Below, in pieces: positions 1 through 8,236 of a stretch of 40,169 nucleotides of DNA. The notes under the pieces were generated by a model. The model had not been told where the DNA came from and did no database searches. It saw nothing but the letters and a program-made list of their open reading frames with translations. Origin of the DNA: Catellatospora sichuanensis (GTDB lineage: Bacteria; Actinomycetota; Actinomycetes; Mycobacteriales; Micromonosporaceae); contig NZ_VIQO01000055.1 in NCBI RefSeq assembly GCF_007483665.1, positions 1-40,169 on the forward strand, written 5' to 3'. Position 1 is the first letter of the stretch. Each line of letters starts with the position of its first letter. The translations under genes were made by a program, and so were the position numbers.

Positions 1-306
1 GCGCTGATCCAGGGCTTCCAGCACCCCGCCCAGATCGAACTGACCGCACCGTACACACCGAGTTTCTTCACCGAGGTCGCAGGCGTCTGGGCGACCCGCG
101 ACAGCGAACCCGCGCAGGAGTTCGTGGCACTCGCCTACCCGACGCTCGACGTGTCGCCCCAGACCGTCGCGCAGGCACAGGCATGGCAGGCCGCCGAGGG
201 CCACCCGGCCCCACTGCGCCGCCTCATGGCCGAGGGCAACGACCGCATCCGCAGAGCTGTCGAGGCACGCAGATGTGACGTCCGGGCAGGGAACGAGCCT
301 ACGTGA
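1..306 (+). CDS. pepN: Aminopeptidase N, C-terminal fragment (gene runs off the left edge)
   Basis: The first 101 codons are open from base 1 and form the C-terminal end of an M1-family zinc aminopeptidase of the actinobacterial PepN type (cytosolic removal of N-terminal residues from peptides). The helical-repeat tail is recognisable by GFQHPAQIELTAPY near the window start and by the ending APLRRLMAEGNDRIRRAVEAR, which resembles the last helices of this family. The catalytic HExxH part lies outside the window. The stop codon overlaps the GTG of the next gene (GTGA), so the two are probably co-translated. Identification rests on similarity of the C-terminal tail only. Confidence 0.8.
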   Translation, partial: ALIQGFQHPAQIELTAPYTPSFFTEVAGVWATRDSEPAQEFVALAYPTLDVSPQTVAQAQAWQAAEGHPAPLRRLMAEGNDRIRRAVEARRCDVRAGNEPT

Positions 307-1115
307 CAAGCGCGCGAACCCTGACGCCGCCGCAGTTGCAGGACCCGCTGCGTCCACTCGCCGTCGCCTTGAGTACGGTGCGGCGTGAGCGGGGCATGAA
401 TGCCGTCCATGGCCTGGCTGACCCCTTGGTCATCACCGACTCGACCGGGTGGATCCCTGCTACCCGACTGGTCGAAGGTGACCAATTGAGCGCGCTGCTC
501 GACGCCGCACGACTACGCTGGGACGCCACACCACAGGCCGCGACTACCCTGGCGTGGAAGGCATACAGCTACTGGGTCGCTATGCCGGCTGTGCTGAGTT
601 GGGCGACCGCCCGGCGGGTCCCGCTGGTCGACGCCGAGCACATCCTCGTCCGATTCGCTGCCACCACGCCGCTGCTATACGTCGGCCTTAGCCGCCCTCA
701 GCTGGCTGTACTGACCCACGATTCCCTCGCCCACAGCGGCCGCCCCGACGTCACCGTCGTCAGCAGCGAGCACACGCTTCTCACCATGTTGCGCACAAGC
801 CTGCTCGACCAGCACCTGTACCCGCTGGCCGCACGTATCCAAACCCAGGTCAAGGTGAGCAGGCGCGCCCTACTCGGCTCAGTCGCCTCTGGAATCTCTT
901 ACGCCCTCATCCACGCCCGCCACACCCTAATCGGCTCCGCCATCGACGACGCCACCACCATCCTGGACGCACTCGATCTGTCCGGGCTGGTCGAGCTGAT
1001 CCCCAGCGGGACCGACACACCCCAGGTCCGGCGGCGCACCTGCTGCCTGGCGTTCACCCTGCCCCAGTCGAAGATCTGCACCAGTTGCTGCATAAGCAGG
1101 CACGGTGGACCGTAA
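303..1115 (+). CDS. FhuF-like (2Fe-2S) protein
   Basis: This 270-residue protein ends with C247-C248-x10-C259-x2-C262, the pattern that binds a 2Fe-2S cluster in the ferric-siderophore reductase FhuF family. The rest has no other motif I recognise, and residues about 90-230 fit the weakly conserved FhuF body. The GTG start overlaps the pepN stop by 4 bp, which favours this start and implies translational coupling. The likely role is reduction of ferric iron, possibly from a siderophore. No siderophore transport gene sits beside it, so the substrate is unknown. An additional Cys263 follows the last ligand. Confidence 0.7.
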   Translation: MTSARTLTPPQLQDPLRPLAVALSTVRRERGMNAVHGLADPLVITDSTGWIPATRLVEGDQLSALLDAARLRWDATPQAATTLAWKAYSYWVAMPAVLSWATARRVPLVDAEHILVRFAATTPLLYVGLSRPQLAVLTHDSLAHSGRPDVTVVSSEHTLLTMLRTSLLDQHLYPLAARIQTQVKVSRRALLGSVASGISYALIHARHTLIGSAIDDATTILDALDLSGLVELIPSGTDTPQVRRRTCCLAFTLPQSKICTSCCISRHGGP

Positions 1116-1166
1116 GAAAGGCCGAGTACAAGGAAGCGCAAATCACGCGGAAAGGATTTTCCCATG

Positions 1167-1191
1167 ATCAGCAGACGCCGCGGCGGCTGAT
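1167..1191 (+). terminator. Hairpin after the fhuF-like gene
   Basis: ATCAGC and GCTGAT flank an inner self-complementary GCCGCGGC, giving a GC-rich stem about 50 bp past the stop codon of the fhuF-like gene. No T-run follows, as is common for actinobacterial terminators. The rest of the interval up to 1347 contains no gene I can support. Confidence 0.45.
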
Positions 1192-1347
1192 GCAGGCAGA
1201 TTAGGCAACCGCGATGCGACCACTTCGCCGAGGTAGCCTCCAGCAGCCGAGCAGCATTCTCATTCGCCGAGTCGGGTGCGTTGCCCGGTCTGACAAGAAC
1301 CGTCGTCGGACGGTCGCTGCTCCCCCGCGTCCGTCGCGTTCCTCCCT

Positions 1348-1353
1348 TAAGAT
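1348..1353 (+). promoter_or_regulatory. -10 element (TAAGAT) of a leaderless GNAT gene
   Basis: TAAGAT fits the actinobacterial TANNNT -10 consensus and lies exactly 7 nt before the ATG at 1361. Transcription would then start at or next to the A of the start codon. The same spacing recurs at several other genes in this window. No good -35 is evident. Confidence 0.55.
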
Positions 1354-1360
1354 CCACTGC

Positions 1361-1939
1361 ATGCCGACCACCACCACCCGGTTCATCTGGCCGATCGGGG
1401 ACGGCACCGTCCTGATACCGCGGACCCCGGCGATCGCCACCGCCTACCACGCCCTACTCGCCGCCAACCATGTCCGCCTGGCTGTCTGGTCACCCGGCTC
1501 CGAGGAGCCCACTCCGGAGACCACCCGCACCGCCCTGGAACGCTCCGGGCGTGCCTGGCTCGACGGCACCCGCCTTCCGCTGGCGATCGGTGTTCCTGCC
1601 GACAACGGCCACCTCCTGGTCGGCGCGATGAATCTGGCCATCGACAGTTCCGCGGGAAGTGCCGAGGTGGGTTTCTGGATCGACGCCGCCGCAGAAGGCC
1701 AGGGACTGGTCACCCGGGCGCTGCACGCCGTGCTCGGCCACGCCTTCGATGACCTGGGCCTGCACCGGGTCGAGATGCGGACCCTGACCACCAACGACCG
1801 CAGCCACCGCTTGGCGCAACGTCTCGGCTTCACCCTTGAAGGCGTCCTGCGCGGGGCGGTCCAGTTCCCGGATGGTCACCGAGATGTGGCGGTGTACGCC
1901 GTACTCGCCGACGAATTCGGCAAGCCGGCGCAACCGTAG
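1361..1939 (+). CDS. GNAT family N-acetyltransferase (RimJ/RimL type)
   Basis: A 192-residue acetyltransferase. The GNAT core is seen as AEVGFWIDAAAEGQGLVTRAL (an acetyl-CoA-binding loop of the Q/RxxGxG/A type in variant form), then GLHRVEMRTLTTND and the RLAQRLGFTLEGVLRGA tail typical of RimJ/RimL-like enzymes that acetylate protein N-termini or small amines. The reading frame is open further upstream, but ATG 1361 is preferred because TAAGAT lies 7 nt before it and the upstream codons look non-coding. The substrate cannot be inferred. It stands alone between a hairpin and the leftward sigma-factor remnant. Confidence 0.8.
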   Translation: MPTTTTRFIWPIGDGTVLIPRTPAIATAYHALLAANHVRLAVWSPGSEEPTPETTRTALERSGRAWLDGTRLPLAIGVPADNGHLLVGAMNLAIDSSAGSAEVGFWIDAAAEGQGLVTRALHAVLGHAFDDLGLHRVEMRTLTTNDRSHRLAQRLGFTLEGVLRGAVQFPDGHRDVAVYAVLADEFGKPAQP

Positions 1940-2008
1940 CAATGCTCAACCGCCGCAACGCATTGTGCTGCGCACACGGTGCTGGAAGATGCTGGCTCCA
2001 CGTGTCGG

Positions 2009-2361
2009 TCAGCCGGCGAACTGGACACGGCGGCGGGTGAGCCAGGCCCGCTCCGCGGGTGGCCGGCGAGACCGATGGCCCGGTCGTACGCCGCCCGCGA
2101 CTCGCCGCCGCGCCCAAGTCGCCGCAGCAGGTCGGCACGCGCGACGTGGAAGGCGTGGTCGCCGTCACGGACCTCGGCAAGCCGGTCGATCTCGGCAAGC
2201 CTGGCCCCGGGGCCGTCGACCTCGGCGGCCACGGCAGCCCCGATCGAGCCGCACGATCGGCAAGGGGTCGAGCAGCACCATGTGGCCGTAAGGCGACGGG
2301 ACCGGGGCCTACGAGCGATGGTGCTGCCTCGTCCAGCAGACCGCCGACCGCATCGCCCACC
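2009..2361 (-). pseudogene. Frameshifted C-terminal remnant of an ECF-type sigma factor (SigI/DUF6596-like)
   Basis: Read leftward, pieces in different frames join into one recognisable C-terminal domain. They are VAL plus YGHMVLLDPLPIVRLDR, then AAVAAEVDGPGARLAEIDRL...DGDHAFHVARADLLRRLGR and AAYDRAIGLAGHP, then ERAWLTRRRVQFAG and a stop at 2009. This resembles the TPR-like tail of ECF sigma factors with a DUF6596 domain. The frame breaks are visible at about 2287 (two bases missing), 2238-2241 (one extra base in a run of C on the + strand) and about 2056 (one base missing). The sigma-2 and sigma-4 regions are absent. It lies just downstream of the asparaginase gene on the same strand. Confidence 0.65.
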
Positions 2362-2375
2362 CTTGGCCTGTGCGT

Positions 2376-3503
2376 TCAGCCCCGCGTATCCGGGGCGAAC
2401 TCCGCTATGCCGTAGCGCTGGAACCACCGCCGGATCTGCTCGGGGTTTTCGGCCCGCGCCAGTGCGAGCAGCAACAGCAAGCGTGCCTTCTGCGGTGGCA
2501 GGTCCTCCGCCGCGATCACACCCTCTGGGGTCTCGTACACCCCGCCCGAACCATTGCGATTTGCCGCCACCACCTGGACGCCGGACTGCAGCGCAGCGAT
2601 CAGCGGTGCCATCTGCGCGGGCGTCGGGGTACCGGCGGCGATCAACCCCTTGACCCCTGTGTGGACGAACGCGTCTACCGGCTCCCCACCGGCGTCGGCA
2701 TACGCGTACATGATCTCCACACGGGGCAGCGCATCCGCGCCGAGCCCCGACAGGTCGAAGGGCGTGCGCCATTGGTCCGGTTCGGCGCAGTGCTGCACCC
2801 GGGCGGGAGCACGCTGCAGCCGCACCCGGCGCTCGTCCACCACACCGAGCACGCCGACCTCCGGGGCCTGCAGTGTGTCGAGCCGGGTCGTGCTGGTCTT
2901 GGTCGCCTCCCGGGCGGCGAAGATTTCGTCGTTGAGCATGAGCACGGTGCCGAAGCAGACGGTCCGCCGACTGGCGGCCAGCACCACTGAGTTGTACAAA
3001 TTAGATGGTCCGTCGGAGCCGACAACGTTCCAGGGCCGCATCGCAGCGGTCACGACGACAGGCTTCTGGCTGCGTACGGTGAGATCCAGCCAGTACGCCA
3101 GCTCCTCCATGGTCTGGGTGCCCGTCGTGACCACGACCGCGTCGGCCGAGCGCAGGTGCTCATCAACCATCAGGGACAGTTGTCGGAAGTCCGCGATCGT
3201 GTACTCGCCCGAGCCCTTGGCCCCGAAGTCGACCGCCCGGACCCGCGCAACGCCCTCGATCTCGGGCCGCAGCTCGTCCACCAGCTCCCGGGCCGGCCTG
3301 CTCGCGGGCTGGTAGGTCTGGAAGTCGACCCGGCTGGGTGCGGTCCCGGCGATAGTCCCGCCGGTACCGATCACCACGACGCTGGGCCGCCCGGCTGCTG
3401 TCTGCCCGCCCACGCCTGCCGCTCCGGACCCGCCGACGCCTGTGGTCAGCATGACGGCCGCCATGGCGGCCCCGGTCACGCGTAACAAGAATAGTCTTCG
3501 CAT
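2376..3503 (-). CDS. Secreted L-asparaginase (type II-like)
   Basis: This 375-residue enzyme hydrolyses asparagine to aspartate and ammonia, probably outside the membrane. An N-terminal signal sequence (MRRLFLLRVTGAAMAAVMLT) precedes the first catalytic motif, TGGTIAG, at residues 47-53. The second motif reads TTGTQTMEE at 126-134, so Thr129 is kept but the usual Asp of the TGTDT signature is Gln130. AMRP at 164-167, SDGPSNLY and the lysine of ATKTSTT (K212) are kept. The start at 3503 is chosen because it begins the signal peptide; the frame stays open upstream. The Gln substitution touches the catalytic Thr-Asp-Lys set and could alter activity. Confidence 0.85.
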   Translation of the reverse strand: MRRLFLLRVTGAAMAAVMLTTGVGGSGAAGVGGQTAAGRPSVVVIGTGGTIAGTAPSRVDFQTYQPASRPARELVDELRPEIEGVARVRAVDFGAKGSGEYTIADFRQLSLMVDEHLRSADAVVVTTGTQTMEELAYWLDLTVRSQKPVVVTAAMRPWNVVGSDGPSNLYNSVVLAASRRTVCFGTVLMLNDEIFAAREATKTSTTRLDTLQAPEVGVLGVVDERRVRLQRAPARVQHCAEPDQWRTPFDLSGLGADALPRVEIMYAYADAGGEPVDAFVHTGVKGLIAAGTPTPAQMAPLIAALQSGVQVVAANRNGSGGVYETPEGVIAAEDLPPQKARLLLLLALARAENPEQIRRWFQRYGIAEFAPDTRG

Positions 3504-3792
3504 GCCTTCGAGCCTGGTGCTCCGTGGGCGCACAAACCATCCGGCCAGCCCGCCGGTTCGGTCGGGGGCAGACCCCACCCCGGGCGGAAGAACCTGTCCT
3601 CAGCACCGGTTTCGAGGTCTCAGCGAACAGGTATCCGGACCGCTACCCCACCGGCCGCGACGACACGCCGGAGCTCGCTCGCACGGCGGATCGAGATCGT
3701 CGAGGCCAAGGTGGCCGAACTGGTCGCCCCTTGATCCGCTGCCGGTCCGCGAGCAGTCACGGGGGCGACCAGGTCGCGGCGTAGCGGATGGG

Positions 3793-4491
3793 TCAGCCTG
3801 TGCGGGCGGCGCCCACGACCCGGCGTACCTCGTCGCCGTCGGTGGCCTCGCGGCCGTCGTGGTGCACCGGTGCACGCAGGTGCAGCTCCTGTGCCCCGGT
3901 CTGGGCGAGCACCTGCCGGACGTTGTGGGATCGGATGCCGCCCGCGGCGATGACGCGCAGCCGGTCGCCGGCGCGCTCCCGTAGCGCGGCGATACGCGCC
4001 GCGCCGTCCAGTGCGGTGGGGGCCGCGCCGGAGGTGAGAACCGCGTCCGCGCCGAGGTCGATGATCTCATCAAGTGCCGTTAGCTGATCGTGCACCTCGT
4101 CGAAGGCCTTGTGCACGGTCACCGGCAGCGGCCCGGCCGCCTTGATCAGGCGGCGCAGGACGCCCAGGTCGAGGCCGCCGTCGCCGGTTACCGCGCCGAC
4201 GACCACCCCGAGCGCGAGCCCGTGCGGGTTGGGCAGAGCGCGGATGGCGGCGATGTCGGCGAGCATGACCTGTTCCTCGACCTCGCTGACCCGGAAGTCG
4301 CCGCCGCGGGGACGGACCATGACCCGTAGCGCCGCGCCGCGCAGCGAGCGGAGGGCGACCTCGACGGCACCCAGGCTGGGAGTGGTGCCGCCCTGGCCGA
4401 GATCGGCGCACAGTTCCAGCCGGTCGGCTCCGGCCGCCTCGGCCACCAGCGCGGTCGGCACGTCGCTCACGCAGATCTCCACCGTGGTCAC
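3793..4491 (-). CDS. cutC: CutC family protein (copper homeostasis protein family)
   Basis: A 232-residue TIM-barrel protein that begins MTTVEICVSDVPTALVAEAAGADRLELC, typical of CutC. The internal signatures GGTTPSLG, VMVRPRGGDF and VTVHKAFDEV, and the end motif AAGGIRSHNV, are all present and the length is as expected. CutC was named for copper tolerance in E. coli, but its biochemical role is unsettled. The 289 bp between it and the asparaginase start hold no supported gene. Upstream it diverges from the DUF2809 gene. No copper-responsive site is obvious. Confidence 0.88.
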   Translation of the reverse strand: MTTVEICVSDVPTALVAEAAGADRLELCADLGQGGTTPSLGAVEVALRSLRGAALRVMVRPRGGDFRVSEVEEQVMLADIAAIRALPNPHGLALGVVVGAVTGDGGLDLGVLRRLIKAAGPLPVTVHKAFDEVHDQLTALDEIIDLGADAVLTSGAAPTALDGAARIAALRERAGDRLRVIAAGGIRSHNVRQVLAQTGAQELHLRAPVHHDGREATDGDEVRRVVGAARTG

Positions 4492-4752
4492 GGAGCAGAA
4501 TGTATCCCCGAAGCGCGGCGACAGCGAAGGCCACCCATCGTCAACCGGTCACTTTCAGCAGGATACGGTCTAAGTTCGGATGATCGCGGCACGCCTTCGC
4601 CGAGCAAGGAGCCGACCACGTCCGCCCCTTTCGCATCGCCATCGGCGGCACCCACATCGAGTCCAGCACGCAAGGTGCGACACCTTCGGCCTGCGTCGGC
4701 TGCCGGGCCGGTTGAAGCGATATAGCCTTGCTCGCATGCGGGGGAGGCTCTG

Positions 4753-5166
4753 TTGAGCGGTATGTCGGAGGGGCGCTTGCGTTTTGACCGTCGAGCGGCG
4801 TTGTGCGCTCTTGCGGTCCTGGCAATAGAGGTGGTGATCGCCACACGCGCAAGTCATGTCGCCTGGCTGCGCGGCTACGTCGGAGATGTGCTGGTGGTTG
4901 CGCTCGTCCACTTTGCGCTGAAGGCCGCCTTCGAGATCCGGGCGACGGCGATTGCCTGGATGGCATTCGGGCTGTGCTGCGCGGTGGAGTTGTTGCAGTA
5001 CGTTGCAAGCCTCAACGGCTGGGTGATTGCGAACCCGCTCATCAGCCTGATCGTGGGCAGCACTCCGGATTGGATGGACATCGTGGCCTACGGTGCGGGC
5101 TTCTGTCTGATCGTGCTTGGGGAGGTCGCGCAGGGCGCGCGGACCGGCTCTGGTGGAGAGAACTGA
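4753..5166 (+). CDS. DUF2809 family membrane protein
   Basis: A 137-residue protein with about four hydrophobic segments. Conserved DUF2809 features are R-x2-VGDVLVVALVHFALKA near residues 40-56, AVELLQYV near 79-86 and TPDWMDIVAYGAG near 103-116. The function of the family is unknown; it resides in the cytoplasmic membrane. The TTG at 4753 is taken as the start because GGGGAGG lies 5 nt upstream of it, while the in-frame ATG at 4762 is too far from this ribosome-binding site. It is the first gene of a short rightward series. Confidence 0.75.
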   Translation: MSGMSEGRLRFDRRAALCALAVLAIEVVIATRASHVAWLRGYVGDVLVVALVHFALKAAFEIRATAIAWMAFGLCCAVELLQYVASLNGWVIANPLISLIVGSTPDWMDIVAYGAGFCLIVLGEVAQGARTGSGGEN

Positions 5167-5313
5167 GTATTTTCGCCTCTACTGCTGGTCTCGCGGGTGA
5201 CTTCCGAACCCTGCTACCCACTTGCCCAGGCGGGTGGAAGAACGAGGTGGAGCTGCAGACCGGCACCTCGAGCCCACCATCCACGGCACCAAGAGCACCT
5301 AGGAGAAGTAGCG

Positions 5314-5715
5314 ATGTTCCCGTCCCGCAACCGATGGCTGGTGCCGCTCATCGTGGTGGCGCTGGCCATCGCCGGCGGAGTCACCGTGCTCCTGTTCAAC
5401 AGCTCCTACGGTTGCCACCTGCCGGCGGTCGAGTGCGTCGAGGGTGGTGAGCGACTGCTGGTCCGCAACGAGCGGGCCGAGCAGATCACGGTCCGGGTCA
5501 CCCGGCCGGGCCAGAGCGACGTGCTGACCGTGGGGCCTGCCGGCGAGGAGGGGTTCGGGCCGTATGCCGCCTGCGACGCGACGTCGCTGGTCGCCACGGG
5601 AGCCGACGGTGCCGAGCTGGGCCGGTTGAACGGGGTCGGCTGCATCAGCAAGACGTGGGTATTCGCGGCGGACGGCACCGTGTCGCTGCTCGACGGCGAG
5701 GTGCACCGGCCCTGA
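5314..5715 (+). CDS. Small membrane-anchored protein of unknown function
   Basis: This 133-residue protein is not one I recognise. A basic start (MFPSRNR) is followed by one hydrophobic helix (WLVPLIVVALAIAGGVTVLLF, about residues 8-28). The remainder is predicted outside, has four cysteines that could pair (in SSYGCHL, VECVEG, AACDAT and VGCISK), and looks beta-rich. The ATG at 5314 is supported by AGGAGA 7 nt upstream. It is probably exported and anchored. It may be co-transcribed with the DUF2809 gene 148 bp upstream. Confidence 0.65.
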   Translation: MFPSRNRWLVPLIVVALAIAGGVTVLLFNSSYGCHLPAVECVEGGERLLVRNERAEQITVRVTRPGQSDVLTVGPAGEEGFGPYAACDATSLVATGADGAELGRLNGVGCISKTWVFAADGTVSLLDGEVHRP

Positions 5716-5819
5716 ACGCTTCTGGTACTTGCGGCTTCCCTCCGCTCGTCATGTCCTCCTGGCTTCCGGCGGCGGGCGGGCGGCGTAGCCGAAGGCCCCG
5801 CCTACCGGGCCGGGGGCGT

Positions 5820-5825
5820 TAGGGT
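5820..5825 (+). promoter_or_regulatory. -10 element (TAGGGT) of the leaderless cupin gene
   Basis: TAGGGT matches TANNNT and sits 7 nt before ATG 5833. This selects that ATG over the GTG at 5824, which overlaps the element, and the ATG at 5827. Confidence 0.5.
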
Positions 5826-5832
5826 GATGGCC

Positions 5833-6243
5833 ATGTCCGCACTGGAGATCGCGCTGACGAAGCTCGAAGGCGCAGTGCTCGCGCCGGCCGGGTCGAACCT
5901 CGCCCTCGCCGAATGGACGGCACAGGGGTCCGACGGCGACGAACCGCTGTACCAGGCGCCGCTGCATCGGCACGCCGAGGACGAGGCCTGGTACGTCCTG
6001 ACCGGTGTGCTGCGCGTACGCGCCGGGGACGACGAGGTGGAGATCGGCGCGGGCGGGGCAGTCGTCGTACCAGGTGGAACCCCTCACACGTACTGGAATC
6101 CGGGCCGCGAGCCGGCCCGCTACCTGCTCGTCATGGGCATCCGGACGTGGCAGCTGATCCAGGCGATCCACGCCACCGACGACCGGAGCCCCGAGAACCT
6201 GCGACGACTCTTCGAGGAGCACGGCGGCACACTTCTCGAATAG
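5833..6243 (+). CDS. Cupin domain protein
   Basis: A 136-residue single-domain cupin. Motif 1 reads PLHRHAEDEAWYVLTG, giving H45, H47 and E49/E51 as likely metal ligands, and motif 2 reads VVVPGGTPHTYWNPG with H85. A metal-dependent dioxygenase, isomerase or sensor role is possible; the sequence does not decide. The C-terminal 35 residues are helical. The start is chosen by the TAGGGT element 7 nt before the ATG. It converges on the ABC permease gene, with a strong hairpin between the two. Confidence 0.8.
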   Translation: MSALEIALTKLEGAVLAPAGSNLALAEWTAQGSDGDEPLYQAPLHRHAEDEAWYVLTGVLRVRAGDDEVEIGAGGAVVVPGGTPHTYWNPGREPARYLLVMGIRTWQLIQAIHATDDRSPENLRRLFEEHGGTLLE

Positions 6244-6305
6244 TCCCCGACGGTCGCCACGGGCCATCTGCTGTTTGGCGAAGGGTCTGGCGTGGCGGCA
6301 TCGGG

Positions 6306-6347
6306 ACCGGCCCGCTTCGCGTGGCGGTGGCTTGGAAGCGGGCCGGT
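6306..6347. terminator. Bidirectional hairpin terminator between cupin and ABC permease genes
   Basis: ACCGGCCCGCTTC (6306-6318) and GAAGCGGGCCGGT (6335-6347) are perfect 13-bp complements around a 16-nt loop. The element lies between two convergent genes and can serve both strands. Confidence 0.75.
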
Positions 6348-6353
6348 GGCGAT

Positions 6354-7352
6354 TCAGACGATCCGGTGGCGGATCCACCAGAAGCAGAACGCGGCGAGCA
6401 GTGCGGCAAGCCCGATGAGGACTCCGGCCTCCGCCCATTGCAGCGACCAGAAGTGACTGTCAGGGTGATACAGCAGGTCCTGACGCAGGCCGAGTGAGGC
6501 CATCCACTCGTGGCACTTGGCCGGCACTCCCTCCATGCCGCAGACCGCGGGGTCGGCAGGACCGGTGAAGGTGGCGCCGCTGGCCGTGATGGTCCGGTTG
6601 CTGACCGTCCAGGCATTCGCCACGCCGTCGCCGAAGACCTCGATCGCGCCGGTGTCGCCACTGATGGACATCCCGTGAATGCTTTCGGCGATCAGCGGGA
6701 TGGTGTCGTGCCGGCTCGGGACCAGGTATCCCCGGACCCACAGCGGCATCGCCGCCGCCGCTGCGACGTAGACCGCCAGCGTCGTCGCCATGGCGGGAAG
6801 AGTCCGACGAATCAGCATTCCCAGCGTGGCGCCGAGCAGGAAGGCGAAGAGCGCGTACGCGACGGGCACGATGCCCCGGGCTCCGAAGATCAGCGGGTTG
6901 ATCCGGTCCTGCGAAGCGCTGTCGATGCGCTGCGCCCAGACGGTCAACCCCAAGCTGAGCAGGCCGGTGGCCGCCACGGCGAGCGCGCCGCCCACCGTGA
7001 GTTTGGCAACCAGCCAGCGGGTACGGGTCACCGACTGGTTCCACGCCAGACGATGGGTGCCCGTCTCCACTTCCCGGGCGATCAGCGGAGCGCCCCAGAA
7101 GATCCCGATCAGGGCGGGCAGCACGTACAAGGCCGCCAGGGCGATGACGTGCGCTGTGAAAGCGGCGCTGCTGTTGAACCTGAGGATAAATGCCTTCGTG
7201 ACGCCGTCACAGTCACTCGTGCACGCCGCCACGTCTGCGTACAGGTCGGTGACCAGGAGTGCGGTGACGAACAGCAGGACGCCGAAGGCAGCAAGCGCTG
7301 CGGCGGCGAGCACCGTCTGAGCGCGAAGTTGACGCCAGGTGAACCAGATCAT
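6354..7352 (-). CDS. ABC transporter permease (YtrC/D-like)
   Basis: A 332-residue integral membrane protein that opens MIWFTWRQLRAQT, followed by about six hydrophobic segments. A large extracytoplasmic loop (about residues 195-300, cysteine-containing: AVCGMEG, VPAKCHEW) precedes the last helix and a C-terminal WWIRHRIV. It is the membrane half of the transporter formed with the ATPase just upstream. The ATG start overlaps the ATPase stop as ATGA, so translation is coupled. Systems of this type are usually induced by cell-envelope stress or antibiotics; the substrate is not evident. Confidence 0.8.
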   Translation of the reverse strand: MIWFTWRQLRAQTVLAAAALAAFGVLLFVTALLVTDLYADVAACTSDCDGVTKAFILRFNSSAAFTAHVIALAALYVLPALIGIFWGAPLIAREVETGTHRLAWNQSVTRTRWLVAKLTVGGALAVAATGLLSLGLTVWAQRIDSASQDRINPLIFGARGIVPVAYALFAFLLGATLGMLIRRTLPAMATTLAVYVAAAAAMPLWVRGYLVPSRHDTIPLIAESIHGMSISGDTGAIEVFGDGVANAWTVSNRTITASGATFTGPADPAVCGMEGVPAKCHEWMASLGLRQDLLYHPDSHFWSLQWAEAGVLIGLAALLAAFCFWWIRHRIV

Positions 7353-8236
7353 CGGGTGGACTCCCATGCGGGCCGAGCCGGCATGGCCTTCGACAGGTAG
7401 GCCAGGACCAGGTCTTCGAGGGTGAGCTTCTCGACGGTGAATGACCCGCCGTCCAGCGGAACGTCGGCGCGGACGATGAGCGTGGACTGCCGCTCGGTGT
7501 GGCTTTCCTCGATGACGTCCACGCCGCCGGGCAGTTCGGCGAGTTCGCGTCGAGGGCCGGTGAGCCGGAAGTGTCCGGCCAACAGGTCGTCGACGTCGCC
7601 CGCGATCTGCACTCGGGACGCGACGAGCACGACGAGGTAGTCGCAGACGCGTTCCAGATCCGACACCAGATGGGAGGAGAGGATGACGCTGGCCTTGTCG
7701 TCGGCGGTGAAGCCCATCAGCGCTTTCATGAATTCCCGCCGGGCCATCGGATCCAGGCTCGCCACCGGTTCGTCGAGGATGAGCAGCTCCGGCCGTTTGG
7801 CGATGGCCATGGTGAGCGCGAGCTGCGAACGCTGCCCGCCGGAGAGCTTGCCGGCCTTCTGCCGCGGATCCAGGCCGAGCTGGGCGATCCGCTCCTCGGC
7901 CGTCGCCTGGCTCCAGCCCGGATTGGTGTGGGCACCGAATCGCAGATGATCGGCGATGGACAGGTTCGCATAGGTCGGTGTGTCCTGCGCGACGAAACCG
8001 ACCTTGGCCAGTTGGTCCGCGCCGGATGCCGGGTGGCCGCCAAGGGCCTCGATGGTGCCTGCCGTCGGGGCGAGCATACCGGCCGCCAGCTGCAACAGGG
8101 TCGTCTTGCCGGCGCCGTTCGGGCCCACGAGACCGACGACCCGGCCGGCCGGGATGTCGAGGGTGCAGTCGGACAACGCGTGGTGTCGTCCGTATCGCTT
8201 GGTCAGACCCACGGCCTTCAGCGCGGGGGCGGTCAT
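7349..8236 (-). CDS. ABC transporter ATP-binding protein
   Basis: A 295-residue ATPase with Walker A GPNGAGKTT near residue 40, signature LSGGQRSQLAL, Walker B LLILDEP, a D-loop SLDP and the switch histidine in LSSH. The C-terminal 80 residues form the extra domain seen in YtrB/CcmA-like drug-export ATPases. It pairs with the permease encoded downstream (4-bp overlap) and is itself coupled to the regulator gene upstream (4-bp overlap), giving a three-gene operon. Confidence 0.9.
   Translation of the reverse strand: MTAPALKAVGLTKRYGRHHALSDCTLDIPAGRVVGLVGPNGAGKTTLLQLAAGMLAPTAGTIEALGGHPASGADQLAKVGFVAQDTPTYANLSIADHLRFGAHTNPGWSQATAEERIAQLGLDPRQKAGKLSGGQRSQLALTMAIAKRPELLILDEPVASLDPMARREFMKALMGFTADDKASVILSSHLVSDLERVCDYLVVLVASRVQIAGDVDDLLAGHFRLTGPRRELAELPGGVDVIEESHTERQSTLIVRADVPLDGGSFTVEKLTLEDLVLAYLSKAMPARPAWESTR

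Noticed and set aside
3660..3735. Plus-strand frame ending RRIEIVEAKVAELVAP
   Set aside because: Looks mildly protein-like, but it is about 20 residues long with no start or family match.
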